From: Isotricha intestinalis
Taxonomy: Eukaryota; Ciliophora; Litostomatea; Vestibuliferida; Isotrichidae
Direction: 5' to 3'
Assembly (NCBI GenBank): GCA_023807065.1
Contig: JAJJLU010004318.1
Location: forward strand, 1-14,869
DNA length: 14,869 bases
Both the position numbers and the translations under genes were made by a program. Shown here in pieces: positions 1 through 7,824 of the stretch. Position 1 is the stretch's first letter. Every line of letters begins with the position of its first letter. The notes under the pieces were generated by a model. That model ran no database searches. It was not told the DNA's origin and saw nothing but the letters and a program-made list of their open reading frames with translations.

Positions 1-104
1 ACATTATTAAATAAAAACATATAAAAATTATTAAAAATAAATAATGATAAATTTGAGAATTATCATTAAATTATTTGAAATAGATTAAATAAACAATAAA
101 ATAG

Positions 105-446
105 ATTAATTTCAATAAACTTAGCCCAATAAAATATTTAAAGATAATTATCAATTTCATTTTTTTATTATTTATTCAATATTCAAAATCTCAAATTGAA
201 GAATTAAACTCTTCAAATTATTCAACTAAATCATTTTCAGATTCAATACAAATATTATTTTTTATTAATATTGTAAATGAAGAGATAATTTTAAGAAAGA
301 ATTAAAAGTATAGGAAAACAATAAATTTAAATATATTAGAATATATTGAATATTTTTATTATTCTAAATATTATTCAGAAAAAGAAAAGAAAAAGGATAA
401 TAAAGGAATTAGAGAAATTAAAAAATTAATTCGCTTTGTGAAATGA
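105..446 (+). pseudogene. Broken histone-fold-like reading frame
   Basis: From 105 to the TGA at 444-446 one frame reads like protein with a single interruption, a TAA at 303-305. No in-frame ATG is seen near its beginning. The part before the stop contains an amphipathic stretch (ILFFINIVNEEIILRKN) and the part after it starts KYRKTINLNILEYIEYF. Together these resemble helix 2, loop L2 and helix 3 of histone-fold subunits such as NF-YC or the CHRAC/Pol epsilon small subunits, where a basic 'KRKTI' loop precedes helix 3. A Lys/Glu-rich tail ends IRFVK. The family resemblance is from memory and weak. It could be a pseudogene, the last exon of an upstream gene, or chance in very AT-rich DNA. 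I found no GT-AG intron that removes the stop and keeps the downstream frame. Confidence 0.25.
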
Positions 447-489
447 ATTATTTTTCTTCAAATTCAATTTTAGATTTTTTCTTATTCCT

Positions 490-502
490 TATACCGTAAT
501 CC
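490..502 (+). repeat. Left terminal inverted repeat
   Basis: TATACCGTAATCC is an exact reverse complement of 688-700. Weaker matching continues inward to about position 517 (GTCCC). Confidence 0.75.
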
Positions 503-687
503 CTTTGGTCAAGTCCCTTCTCCTAAAAAAATAAAATTCTTATTAAAATATTGTAAATAATTTTTTTTTGAATTGATTACACTCAAGTCTCCCAATTGAA
601 ATCAAAAAATTCCCCTAATTTTCGATTATAATCAAGTTTCCCATGAAATAGAGCAATCGGCCTAATTTTGGGGGGACATGAATGCGA

Positions 688-700
688 GGATTACGGTATA
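688..700 (-). repeat. Right terminal inverted repeat
   Basis: GGATTACGGTATA is the exact partner of 490-502. Read inward on the minus strand, the arm remains similar to the left arm for about 28 bases. Confidence 0.75.
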
Positions 701-971
701 TTCTAAATCTATAATAATAACAATAATAATTTCAAAAAAAATTAATTTTTATTCATTTATTATAAATTTGTCCTTTATAATATATATTAACCTTATTTCT
801 ATTGTCCAAATTAAGTATTTAAAAAAGTCAATAGATTGTATCCAATCCTCTCTTATCTATCCACTTATTCCATTAATTATTTAATTTTTTTTTATTTTTT
901 CTTTTTTATATCACACCTTTAATGATTATTTTTATTTAAATATTACATTTATTATTTATCATTTATTATTT
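701..971. other. AT-rich spacer upstream of the Rab GAP gene
   Basis: No gene is supported here. The stretch begins with AT-rich, ATA-repetitive sequence and ends with T-rich sequence just before the next ATG, so it presumably holds the promoter and 5' untranslated region of the TBC gene. A 68-codon plus-strand frame that starts inside the mobile element and a minus-strand open stretch both lack recognisable protein features. Confidence 0.4.
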
Positions 972-2117
972 ATGGTAGATATTATTAATTCAAAGAATTT
1001 ATTAAAAGATTTAAAAAATGAAAGTATTGATCATTTATCTTATGAACTTTTTAAAAAATTACAAAAATTATCTGAACAAAAAGGAGGTTTTAATTCTTTG
1101 GAAATTCAAAGACAATCTTTTCTTCGTTTAGCAAATATGAGTAAAAGATTTAATATATATGATAATAATCATCCATCAAAAATTATAAAGCAAGATTCAA
1201 ATGTTAATATCAATCATGATATTGAAAATGAAATATCAACTTTAAAAAAGGATATTCCAAGATGTATTTATAATCAATTTATTAAAGATAAAAGCAAAAA
1301 TCAAATATTTAATTTGAATTTAGATTTATTAGAAAATAAAATTGCTAATTTTTTAAACAATGAAAAATATAGTAAAATATATAGTTATTATCAAGGTGTA
1401 TTAGATGTTGCAGTTTATTTTTTTTTATTATATAAAAAACAAACCGATAAATCAATAAAAGTATTTCATTATTTTTTAGAATTTTATTTAAAAGATTATA
1501 TATCAGCTTTTAAATCAAATGGAGATATTTTTCAAAATACTGTTATAGTTTTATCAGATTTTATTCACTTAATTAATCCAAAAATAGGATTAATTTTTTA
1601 TGAAGATAATGTTCCTTTATGTATTTGTCTTTCTTGGATTATTACAACTTTTTGTCATGATATAAGTCATTTTAAAATTATTCAAAGAATTATGGATTAT
1701 ATTTTCTTTCATGAACCTTGTGTTATTTTTATTATAGTATCTTTTATTATTATTGATAAATTAGAAAATCTTGAAAAACAAGGAATTGAATTATGTAATG
1801 AAAATATATTACCTAGTTTAAGTCAATTTAATTTAGAAGTTATTGATTTTGATGATATTATTATGAGAACTCAAAATTTTTTTGAAAAAAATGAAAAAGA
1901 AATTAGGGGAATACAAATTAAAAATAAACAATTATTATATTTAATTGGAGATGTTAATTTCAAAGGAAGTGAAACTATTGTTAATTTACCTTTTACTAAT
2001 TTGAAAATTAGTAATTCTAATATTCAAAAAAGTGATTTTAATCAAAATTATAATACAATTTATACATGTACTAGTCTAATTATTATACTATTCTTTTTCT
2101 TATTTTATTATTTTTGA
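972..2117 (+). CDS. TBC1D20/Gyp8-like tail-anchored Rab GAP
   Basis: This 381-residue protein matches the TBC1D20/Gyp8 family, which accelerates GTP hydrolysis by Rab1/Ypt1-type GTPases at the ER and early secretory pathway. The N-terminal GGFNSLEIQRQSF corresponds to the start of the TBC domain. The arginine-finger motif is DIPR with R97, and the glutamine-finger motif is YYQG with Q141. The core SWIITTFCHDISHFKIIQRI and the HEPC.IFIIVSFII segment correspond closely to the human TBC1D20 core as I recall it. A hydrophobic segment at about residues 362-381 ends the protein and would anchor it by its tail, as in TBC1D20. Length is close to the human protein (about 400). Both catalytic fingers are present, so it should be active. 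The frame is uninterrupted, ends in TGA and needs no intron. The assignment is by family pattern; the target Rab is inferred. Confidence 0.85.
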   Translation: MVDIINSKNLLKDLKNESIDHLSYELFKKLQKLSEQKGGFNSLEIQRQSFLRLANMSKRFNIYDNNHPSKIIKQDSNVNINHDIENEISTLKKDIPRCIYNQFIKDKSKNQIFNLNLDLLENKIANFLNNEKYSKIYSYYQGVLDVAVYFFLLYKKQTDKSIKVFHYFLEFYLKDYISAFKSNGDIFQNTVIVLSDFIHLINPKIGLIFYEDNVPLCICLSWIITTFCHDISHFKIIQRIMDYIFFHEPCVIFIIVSFIIIDKLENLEKQGIELCNENILPSLSQFNLEVIDFDDIIMRTQNFFEKNEKEIRGIQIKNKQLLYLIGDVNFKGSETIVNLPFTNLKISNSNIQKSDFNQNYNTIYTCTSLIIILFFFLFYYF

Positions 2118-2481
2118 TTAATAAAAAAAAAAATAAAATTTTTAATGATTCAAATTATTGATTGGAAAACAAATAATATTTACATTTAAAATTATTAAAA
2201 TATATTTTTTGAATAAATCCAAAAAATGTTTTTTAATAACATACTTTAAACAATTCTAAATATAATTTCATTATTATATTATCCTATTCTAAAAATAAAA
2301 GAGATAGTATTAATTTAAATATAATTGGAAAAGAATAAAAGATTAGAAATATTTGTCATTTTTTTTATTATTAAACATAATATTAAAAATTTATTTTAAA
2401 TTCTTAAATTTAAATTTTTCAAAAAATGAAAAAAATAAAATATTATGTTTTTTAATAAAAGAAATGTAATATTCAAAATAT
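2118..2481. other. Intergenic region with an imperfect inverted repeat
   Basis: No coding sequence is visible in these 364 bases. A 12-bp inverted repeat (AAACATAATATT at 2373-2384 and its complement at 2439-2450) could fold into a hairpin, extended by five more pairs after a 3-nt bulge, with a loop of about 54 nt. At this base composition such repeats can arise by chance. The region must carry the 3' end signals of the TBC gene and the promoter of the next gene. Confidence 0.35.
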
Positions 2482-4797
2482 ATGTCACTTAAACAAAAAT
2501 TTTTGCAAATGGAAATTCGTCAACAAATAAAAGTAACAATATTAGCAATGGGTGCTTTTGCAACATTATATTTAATTTCAATAATATTTTGTTATAGTTA
2601 TGAAGTAATAGATCAATCATATAGAAGAGGAAAACAATATTTTTATAGCATGAAAGAAGAATCAATTGTTAGTATAACTTATTATCAAAATGTAAATTTA
2701 TTATTATACGAAGAAATGATTAAATTATTAACACACCAAATTTTTTCTTATTTCCAAAGTACCAAATTTTATATAGACGATGAAATATTTAATGAAAGTT
2801 ATATTGATAGTTTTATTTATTCTTATGATTCTGATGTTGATAATTATGGTAATTTTTATTATTATTTCAGACATTATTCAGAAATGAATAATGAGAGAGT
2901 ATTATATGTTAAGATAAATATAGCTAAGTTTTTTCCCATAATTCAAACTATTCATAATTTAAAACCTGTTTTATTGAATGGACTTAGGTTTATGAGTGAA
3001 TTTGTTATTATTGATAAAAAGAATCAATTTATTTTTAGTATGAATAAAACTAAAATTAAAGAAATGATTAATATAACATTAAATAATTCATTTTATAACA
3101 ATCTTATTGAATATCATACTAAAAAAAATTTGTTTTTTTTTAATTTTGTGAGCAAAAATTTTTTTCCTTACATTGAAATGGTTTATCCTAGTTTATATCT
3201 TAAAATAAAAGATTATTATGATAAAGAAAAGAATGAATTTATAGGTAATTATACAACAGAAATAATATCAAATTTAAGTAAAGAAGAACCAATAATTAAT
3301 TATGATAAATCACAAATATCTTTAATTGATAATTTAAATATATCAGAAATTAATATGGTTATTATTAATGATTTAATTTATGGTTATTTAGATGGATTAT
3401 TTATTTCTCTTTATTTTAATCCTAATCAATTTTTAGCAATTCCAGTTGATGAAAATAATTATATTAAAACTAAAACTACTTGCTTTTTATTTTTAGTTTT
3501 TCAACATTTATTAGAGTCAAGAGAAATTTCAAAGGAACAATATTATAGTTTATATCATCGAATTTTTAATCAAGATAGTACAATTTATGATTGCTTGAGT
3601 AATGTTAATATAGATGAAATAAAGGATATTTTAGAAATTAAATCAATTCCTAATTTATATTATTCTGAAAAAAAAGTTGCAAAATTATTTAATATTTCAG
3701 GATATAAAACACATGAGATTTTAAAATATATTTATCCTTCTTTTAAAGGTTTATATTATTTTAAGCCAAAATATATTTTTGAAAATTATTTTATAATATA
3801 TCTATTTATTAATTATGCCCCTGCAATAAAAATAACAAATGATTATAATCAAATATTATTTAATTGTCTTCTTGGTATTGTTCTATTTTGTGTAATGTTT
3901 TGGATAATTGTAATTATAATTTTAGTATATATAGAAAAAAAACTTTCTAAAGATGTTACATTACCAATAATAAAATTAAGACAAAGCATTGAAACAATGA
4001 ATTTAAATGATTCAAGGATTTTTGAATATAATGAGGATGATTCAATTAATGAATTATTTAAAACTTGTAAAGAATTATTAAAAGGAGAAATTATTTTAAA
4101 GAAAAAATATAATAAAGATTATTTAGAAGAAATAAATCCAAAAAATAATCCTAATTTAATTATTGATAATAGAATAATATCTGAAATAGTTTTAAATGAA
4201 AATATAGATAGAGTAGAACAAGATAATATTCAATATTTTGAGCAATATAAATTTAGAAGAGTTTTAGAAAATAGAAAAAAAAAATTGACTGCTGAATTAA
4301 GAAAAGAATTTGGAAGTAGAAAAGATACTTTTTTTCTTTCTAATTTTTATAATACATTAAAAAAAAAGAAAGAATCTCTTTCAAATTTAAATGAATATCA
4401 AAATGATATGGAAGATTTAATTTTATATAATACTTTATATGAAATGAGTGAAAATGTTTTTGATAGAAAAAATAAGAATAATAATAATATTAATGAAAAT
4501 CTTATTTATAAAACTAAAAAAATAGAAGAAGATGAAATTAAAATTCAAAATAAAAAATCAGTTTTATATTATTGGTATATGAATACAAAAAAAAAGAGAA
4601 ATGGAAATATTCATAATAATAAGAATAAAAAAACTTTAATGTTTTTAAGAAAAGATAATTTATTTAAAAATAAAATAAATGGTCTTACTTATGAACAAAA
4701 ATTAGAAAAATTAAAAGATAGTATTAATGAATTTAAACATAATTTAAATTTAAATAATTCAAATGATGAAATTAATACTTCGTCATCGCAGAAATGA
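2482..4797 (+). CDS. Two-pass sensor-like membrane protein with HAMP-like segment
   Basis: This is a 771-residue protein with a short cytosolic N-terminus, a transmembrane helix at about residues 18-40, a non-cytosolic region of about 415 residues, and a second transmembrane helix at about 457-482. The layout is that of double-Cache sensor proteins, and the membrane-proximal helix after TM1 fits. Directly after TM2, residues about 485-535 (LSKDVTLPIIKLRQSIETM, then DDSINELFKTCKELL) resemble a HAMP linker: a Pro-containing first helix and a second helix beginning like the usual D-E-I/L-G-x-L motif. The remaining 235 residues are Lys/Asn/Glu-rich, with basic helical stretches such as RKKKLTAELRKEFGSRKD. 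I see no kinase, cyclase, phosphodiesterase or GTPase motifs. It is probably a surface or organelle receptor; ligand and output are unknown. It ends in TGA, with an early second stop downstream. Confidence 0.6.
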   Translation: MSLKQKFLQMEIRQQIKVTILAMGAFATLYLISIIFCYSYEVIDQSYRRGKQYFYSMKEESIVSITYYQNVNLLLYEEMIKLLTHQIFSYFQSTKFYIDDEIFNESYIDSFIYSYDSDVDNYGNFYYYFRHYSEMNNERVLYVKINIAKFFPIIQTIHNLKPVLLNGLRFMSEFVIIDKKNQFIFSMNKTKIKEMINITLNNSFYNNLIEYHTKKNLFFFNFVSKNFFPYIEMVYPSLYLKIKDYYDKEKNEFIGNYTTEIISNLSKEEPIINYDKSQISLIDNLNISEINMVIINDLIYGYLDGLFISLYFNPNQFLAIPVDENNYIKTKTTCFLFLVFQHLLESREISKEQYYSLYHRIFNQDSTIYDCLSNVNIDEIKDILEIKSIPNLYYSEKKVAKLFNISGYKTHEILKYIYPSFKGLYYFKPKYIFENYFIIYLFINYAPAIKITNDYNQILFNCLLGIVLFCVMFWIIVIIILVYIEKKLSKDVTLPIIKLRQSIETMNLNDSRIFEYNEDDSINELFKTCKELLKGEIILKKKYNKDYLEEINPKNNPNLIIDNRIISEIVLNENIDRVEQDNIQYFEQYKFRRVLENRKKKLTAELRKEFGSRKDTFFLSNFYNTLKKKKESLSNLNEYQNDMEDLILYNTLYEMSENVFDRKNKNNNNINENLIYKTKKIEEDEIKIQNKKSVLYYWYMNTKKKRNGNIHNNKNKKTLMFLRKDNLFKNKINGLTYEQKLEKLKDSINEFKHNLNLNNSNDEINTSSSQK

Positions 4798-4894
4798 ATA
4801 TTCTAAATGTTTTAATATTGTATATAAAAAAGAAAATTAAATAAAATTAAAATATAAATTAATTTATAATTAGAATATAAAAAATATTTAAATC

Positions 4895-5281
4895 ATGGAG
4901 GATACCTTCATTTCGAATAATAGTTCTAATTGTTCGTTTATTTATATTGATCATCTTATAAAATTTAACGAACAATCAGAAAAAGAATATATGGAAAATA
5001 GAAATAAGTATTTAGAAGAAAGCAATAAAAAAATTGTTGAAGAACTTAGAAAACAAAAAAATAGAATCAGTGCTAAAAAATCAAGAAATAAAAAAAATAA
5101 AGAAATTAAAATTTTAATTGAACAAAATAAACGATTAAGAGAAGAAAATCTTCAATTAAAAAAACAAATAAATGAAATAAAAGATAAATTTCCTTGTTTT
5201 TGTATTAATTGTAAAAATATTATTGAAAATATTTTTATTACTAAAAATAAAAATATTTTTTCAATTTATAAAGATATCTAA
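4895..5281 (+). CDS. Small bZIP transcription factor
   Basis: The protein is 128 residues. The basic region runs from about residue 50 to 72 and carries the bZIP signature N-x7-R (N56 ... R64, NRISAKKSR). Ten residues after R64 a leucine zipper begins with perfect heptad spacing: L74, L81, L88, I95. Asn at 78 and 85 may set dimer pairing. This predicts a nuclear homo- or heterodimer that binds a short palindromic DNA site. Right after the zipper lies a Cys cluster, CFCINC (C101, C103, C106), which could bind metal or act as a redox switch; that role is speculation. The N-terminal 45 residues are Ser/Asn-rich, then acidic. There is no obvious large activation domain. The gene has no intron and ends in TAA. 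The family call is firm; the target genes are unknown. Confidence 0.85.
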   Translation: MEDTFISNNSSNCSFIYIDHLIKFNEQSEKEYMENRNKYLEESNKKIVEELRKQKNRISAKKSRNKKNKEIKILIEQNKRLREENLQLKKQINEIKDKFPCFCINCKNIIENIFITKNKNIFSIYKDI

Positions 5282-5498
5282 ATTTTTGTTAAAATAGAAT
5301 ATAATATATTACAATATAATTAGAGTTACCTTATTTTTTCGAAAAATTAAATGGCAAATTAGATTTGTATATAAATAATATATTGTTTAGATTATTATAA
5401 ATAGAAACTTTTTAATTATAATTAAAACATTTTATAAAAGTATTTATCATTTTTAATATGAATTTTTTTAAATTATTTATAAACTAATTTAACAAAAA

Positions 5499-6377
5499 AT
5501 GGATTCAGAATTAAATAATCAAATTGAAATGCAAAAGAAAATAAGTGATATAGTAAAAATTAGACAAGAACAAATAACAGAATTAAAGACATTTTATGAT
5601 ATAAATAATAAAAAATTATATAAAGAAATAATATTATTTGGAAATAATTTATTAAATTTTGAAGAATTTATAAGTAAAGGAGAATATAGATTAAAATGTG
5701 AAAATATATTTTCTCTTGCTTTATCAATAGGAAGAATATTAGATTTAAGTAATTCAGTAAAAACCCTTTTTATCGCAATAAAAATATTTGAAGAACATGA
5801 AAATTTTTTAAAACAATCAAAAATTTCAAAAAATTTTATAACGAAAATATTTGAAAATAATGAAGCTGTTCCTTTATTAGAAAATGACTTTCTTAAAGAA
5901 AGATTATTAAATAAAGATAAAAAATCATCTAATTTTACTTTAATTAATGATTTCTATGATTCTTTATATAAAAATGATTCAAATAATTTTTCTGATTTTA
6001 CAAAATATTTTGCTTTTCAAACTGATTCAAAAAGTAAAAATAATGCAAATTTTAATTATGAAGATTTTACTTCAATTCTTAATAAAGTTACTAATTCTAA
6101 ACATTATAAATTTTATAGTAGAGTTAAATCTTCTTTTGTTTATGATTATCCTAGTATTGTTATCACTGCTTGTGATATTTTTTTTATGTTATATAATAAA
6201 CTAATGGATAAAATTTGCTATAATTATAAATTAACTATGTATATTGAAAAACTTGATAGATTAATTGTTGAAAATTTCATTAAATCAGTTTCAGATGATT
6301 TACAAAAATTATCAGAATATATTTTATTTAAAGAATGTGATGAAATTGCAAAAAGTTTAGAGAAAATTTATAAATGA
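5499..6377 (+). CDS. Uncharacterised helical protein
   Basis: This 292-residue protein is not one I recognise. It starts in a strong A-rich context (AAAAAATGG) and is open to a TGA. The sequence is almost entirely predicted helix: an N-terminal Lys/Gln/Glu stretch, a segment KCENIFSLALSIGRILDL with hydrophobic periodicity, a Phe/Asp/Asn-rich middle (about 150-185), and a C-terminal helical half with YPSIVITACDIFFMLYNKL. It has no signal peptide and no convincing transmembrane span, since the hydrophobic stretch near residue 225 is short and interrupted. Overall shape would suit a helical-bundle or BAR-like scaffold, but I cannot support a family. Its isoleucine codons switch from ATA to ATT near position 5880. 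Confidence 0.7.
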   Translation: MDSELNNQIEMQKKISDIVKIRQEQITELKTFYDINNKKLYKEIILFGNNLLNFEEFISKGEYRLKCENIFSLALSIGRILDLSNSVKTLFIAIKIFEEHENFLKQSKISKNFITKIFENNEAVPLLENDFLKERLLNKDKKSSNFTLINDFYDSLYKNDSNNFSDFTKYFAFQTDSKSKNNANFNYEDFTSILNKVTNSKHYKFYSRVKSSFVYDYPSIVITACDIFFMLYNKLMDKICYNYKLTMYIEKLDRLIVENFIKSVSDDLQKLSEYILFKECDEIAKSLEKIYK

Positions 6378-7154
6378 TTTATAAAGAATTATTTTTTTAA
6401 TAATATAACACTTATATATTGTATAAACAATATTATTATTTTTAATTTTTAAATTAAATTTGTCTATTACTAATTTTGGTGTTAATGAATCTTAAGTAGA
6501 AAAAATAATGTGTAAAATAGACAAAAAAGAAATTCTAAAATTAAAACAAGAAATGTTAATCAAAGAAAGAGAAAGACAAAGAAACTAAAAGTTATTAGAA
6601 AAATTCAAAAAATAAAAAGGTAAGTAAGTTTCAATAAAATACAAAAACTATAAATTTAAAAGAAAAAAGAAAGAATCCAAAAAAATGAAAAAGAAATAAT
6701 TTCTTATTATTTAAATATATAAATAAATAAAAAAGAAATTATGAGAAATAAAAGAAGGTAAAAAAAGAAAGAAAATTTCTTTTCGTGATTTTGTAAGAGA
6801 AATGAAAAAAAAAATAAAAGAAGAAAAGAATTAAATAAAAATACAGATAGTGAAATATCAAATTTTTGTAATTCTCAAAGTCTTTTTTAAGTTTATTTAG
6901 AAATAATAATCATTTATTTTTTTAAACAATATTGAAAGAGAATATTCATAAAATTAAAGTGATAAAACTTTTAAAGAAGTTAATAATATATAGAAAAATT
7001 TTAAAGTATAAATAAATTTTTAACATTTATTTATTCTTTCATACAAATAAAAAAAATAAAAATATTATTTCTTTAATGTAAAAAACATAATAATACAATT
7101 TAACAAAACAAATATTTTAAAAATATTATTAAAAAAACAATATAAATAATAAAA
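6378..7154. other. Long gene-free stretch with coding-like fragments
   Basis: No intact gene is visible in 777 bases, the longest gap in the window. The middle is A/G-rich on the plus strand and contains several short open stretches in different frames (see the next entry). A 10-bp inverted repeat, TTTGTCTATT at 6459-6468 and AATAGACAAA at 6516-6525, flanks the first of them. The last 140 bases are plain AT-rich sequence leading into the next start codon. Confidence 0.4.
6508..7011 (+). pseudogene. Possible decayed or spliced coding remnant
   Basis: Short protein-like pieces follow one another on the plus strand: 6508-6588 begins MCKIDKKEILKLKQEM and stops with TAA; its frame continues KLLEKFKK after that stop; 6745-6834 contains ISFRDFVREMKKKIKEEK; 6828-6890 in another frame reads ELNKNTDSEISNFCNSQSLF; 6928-7011 contains SDKTFKEVNN but has three stops (TAA, TAA, TAG). 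A strong-looking donor, GTAAGTAAG, occurs at 6620-6628. This could be a pseudogene with stops and frameshifts, a gene of tiny exons, or an accident of purine-rich DNA that tends to spell Lys and Glu. I recognise no family. Confidence 0.25.
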
Positions 7155-7649
7155 ATGGGAAATTGTTGTGATCGTCCATTTATATCAGATGAATTATCAA
7201 ATTGTAAAACAATAGAAGAATTACAACTACATTTATCATTAAAAATGAAAGATGCATCAACAGAAGAAGAAGAATTAAAAGCTTATTTAAAAGATAAGAA
7301 AAATAAACCAATAATGATTGACGTAAGTGAATTTAAAGATGAAGATATTGAAAAAAGAATTCCTTATTTAGAAGAAATGAAAGATTGTATATTAAGAATT
7401 CATGAATTATTAAAAAATAATCCTGATATTGATGTTAATGAAACTAAAATTAAATTAAGTGAATTTTATAATATGTATACTTGGTTATATGATGAAGAAA
7501 AGAGATATGAAAGTTGGATGATTAATTTTAAAGATTTTGTAGAAAAAGGAAGTTTTGAAAAATTAGAAGAAAGTGAAATAAACAGAAGAACTATGCCTGT
7601 TAAAGGTACTAAAACTTTAAAGGAAGAATCAATGAAAAAATATAATTAA
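7155..7649 (+). CDS. Small protein with N-terminal dual-acylation motif
   Basis: This 164-residue protein begins MGNCCDRPF. Gly2 is a typical N-myristoylation site and Cys4/Cys5 are well placed for palmitoylation, so I expect it on the cytosolic face of the plasma membrane or another membrane. The rest is charged and helical (Lys/Glu/Asp-rich), with no hydrophobic segment and no EF-hand loop that I can see. Near residues 108-130 there is an aromatic patch, YNMYTWLYDEEKRYESWM. I do not recognise the family; a lineage-specific protein is likely. The start is chosen because the acylation motif and the AAAAATGG context agree. It ends in TAA. Confidence 0.75.
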   Translation: MGNCCDRPFISDELSNCKTIEELQLHLSLKMKDASTEEEELKAYLKDKKNKPIMIDVSEFKDEDIEKRIPYLEEMKDCILRIHELLKNNPDIDVNETKIKLSEFYNMYTWLYDEEKRYESWMINFKDFVEKGSFEKLEESEINRRTMPVKGTKTLKEESMKKYN

Positions 7650-7824
7650 AAATAAAACTTTTATTTTTTTATTTAATCAAAAATTTATTTTTTCTTAAAT
7701 TGTTTTATTATCATATTTTATAAAATATAAAAAATATTAAATTTAAATTTTCATCTATGAAATAATTTAAATATTCATAAATATAATTAAAAAATCTCAA
7801 AAAAAAAAATTCTGATTAGAAAAA

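Larger units (their letters stand above)
490..700. mobile_element. MITE-like element with terminal inverted repeats
   Basis: A 13-bp perfect inverted repeat, TATACCGTAATCC at 490-502 and its reverse complement at 688-700, bounds 211 bp. Beyond the perfect 13 bp the arms stay alignable, and 8 of the 9 bases at arm positions 20-28 match, ending in GTCCC on both sides. Inside lie three direct copies of TCAAGTYYCCC-like sequence (509-517, 583-593, 632-642), a related inverted copy near the right end, and a direct repeat CCTAATTTT (614-622, 661-669). G+C is about 31% by hand count (66 of 211), against about 10% in a neighbouring 60-base sample. The ends are compatible with insertion at TA, leaving an element of about 207 bp starting TACCGTAATCC. 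There is no transposase gene, so a non-autonomous element is the natural reading. The family (Tc1/mariner-like by TA ends and repeat layout) is inference. Confidence 0.6.

Noticed and set aside
678..884. 68-codon plus-strand frame starting inside the inverted-repeat element
   Set aside because: It begins within the element, is mostly Ile/Ser/Tyr-rich chance sequence, and has no recognisable feature.
5947..6204. 85-codon frame overlapping the gene at 5499-6377
   Set aside because: It lies in another frame inside a longer, better-supported gene and its Ile/Leu-rich composition is a by-product of AT-rich codons.
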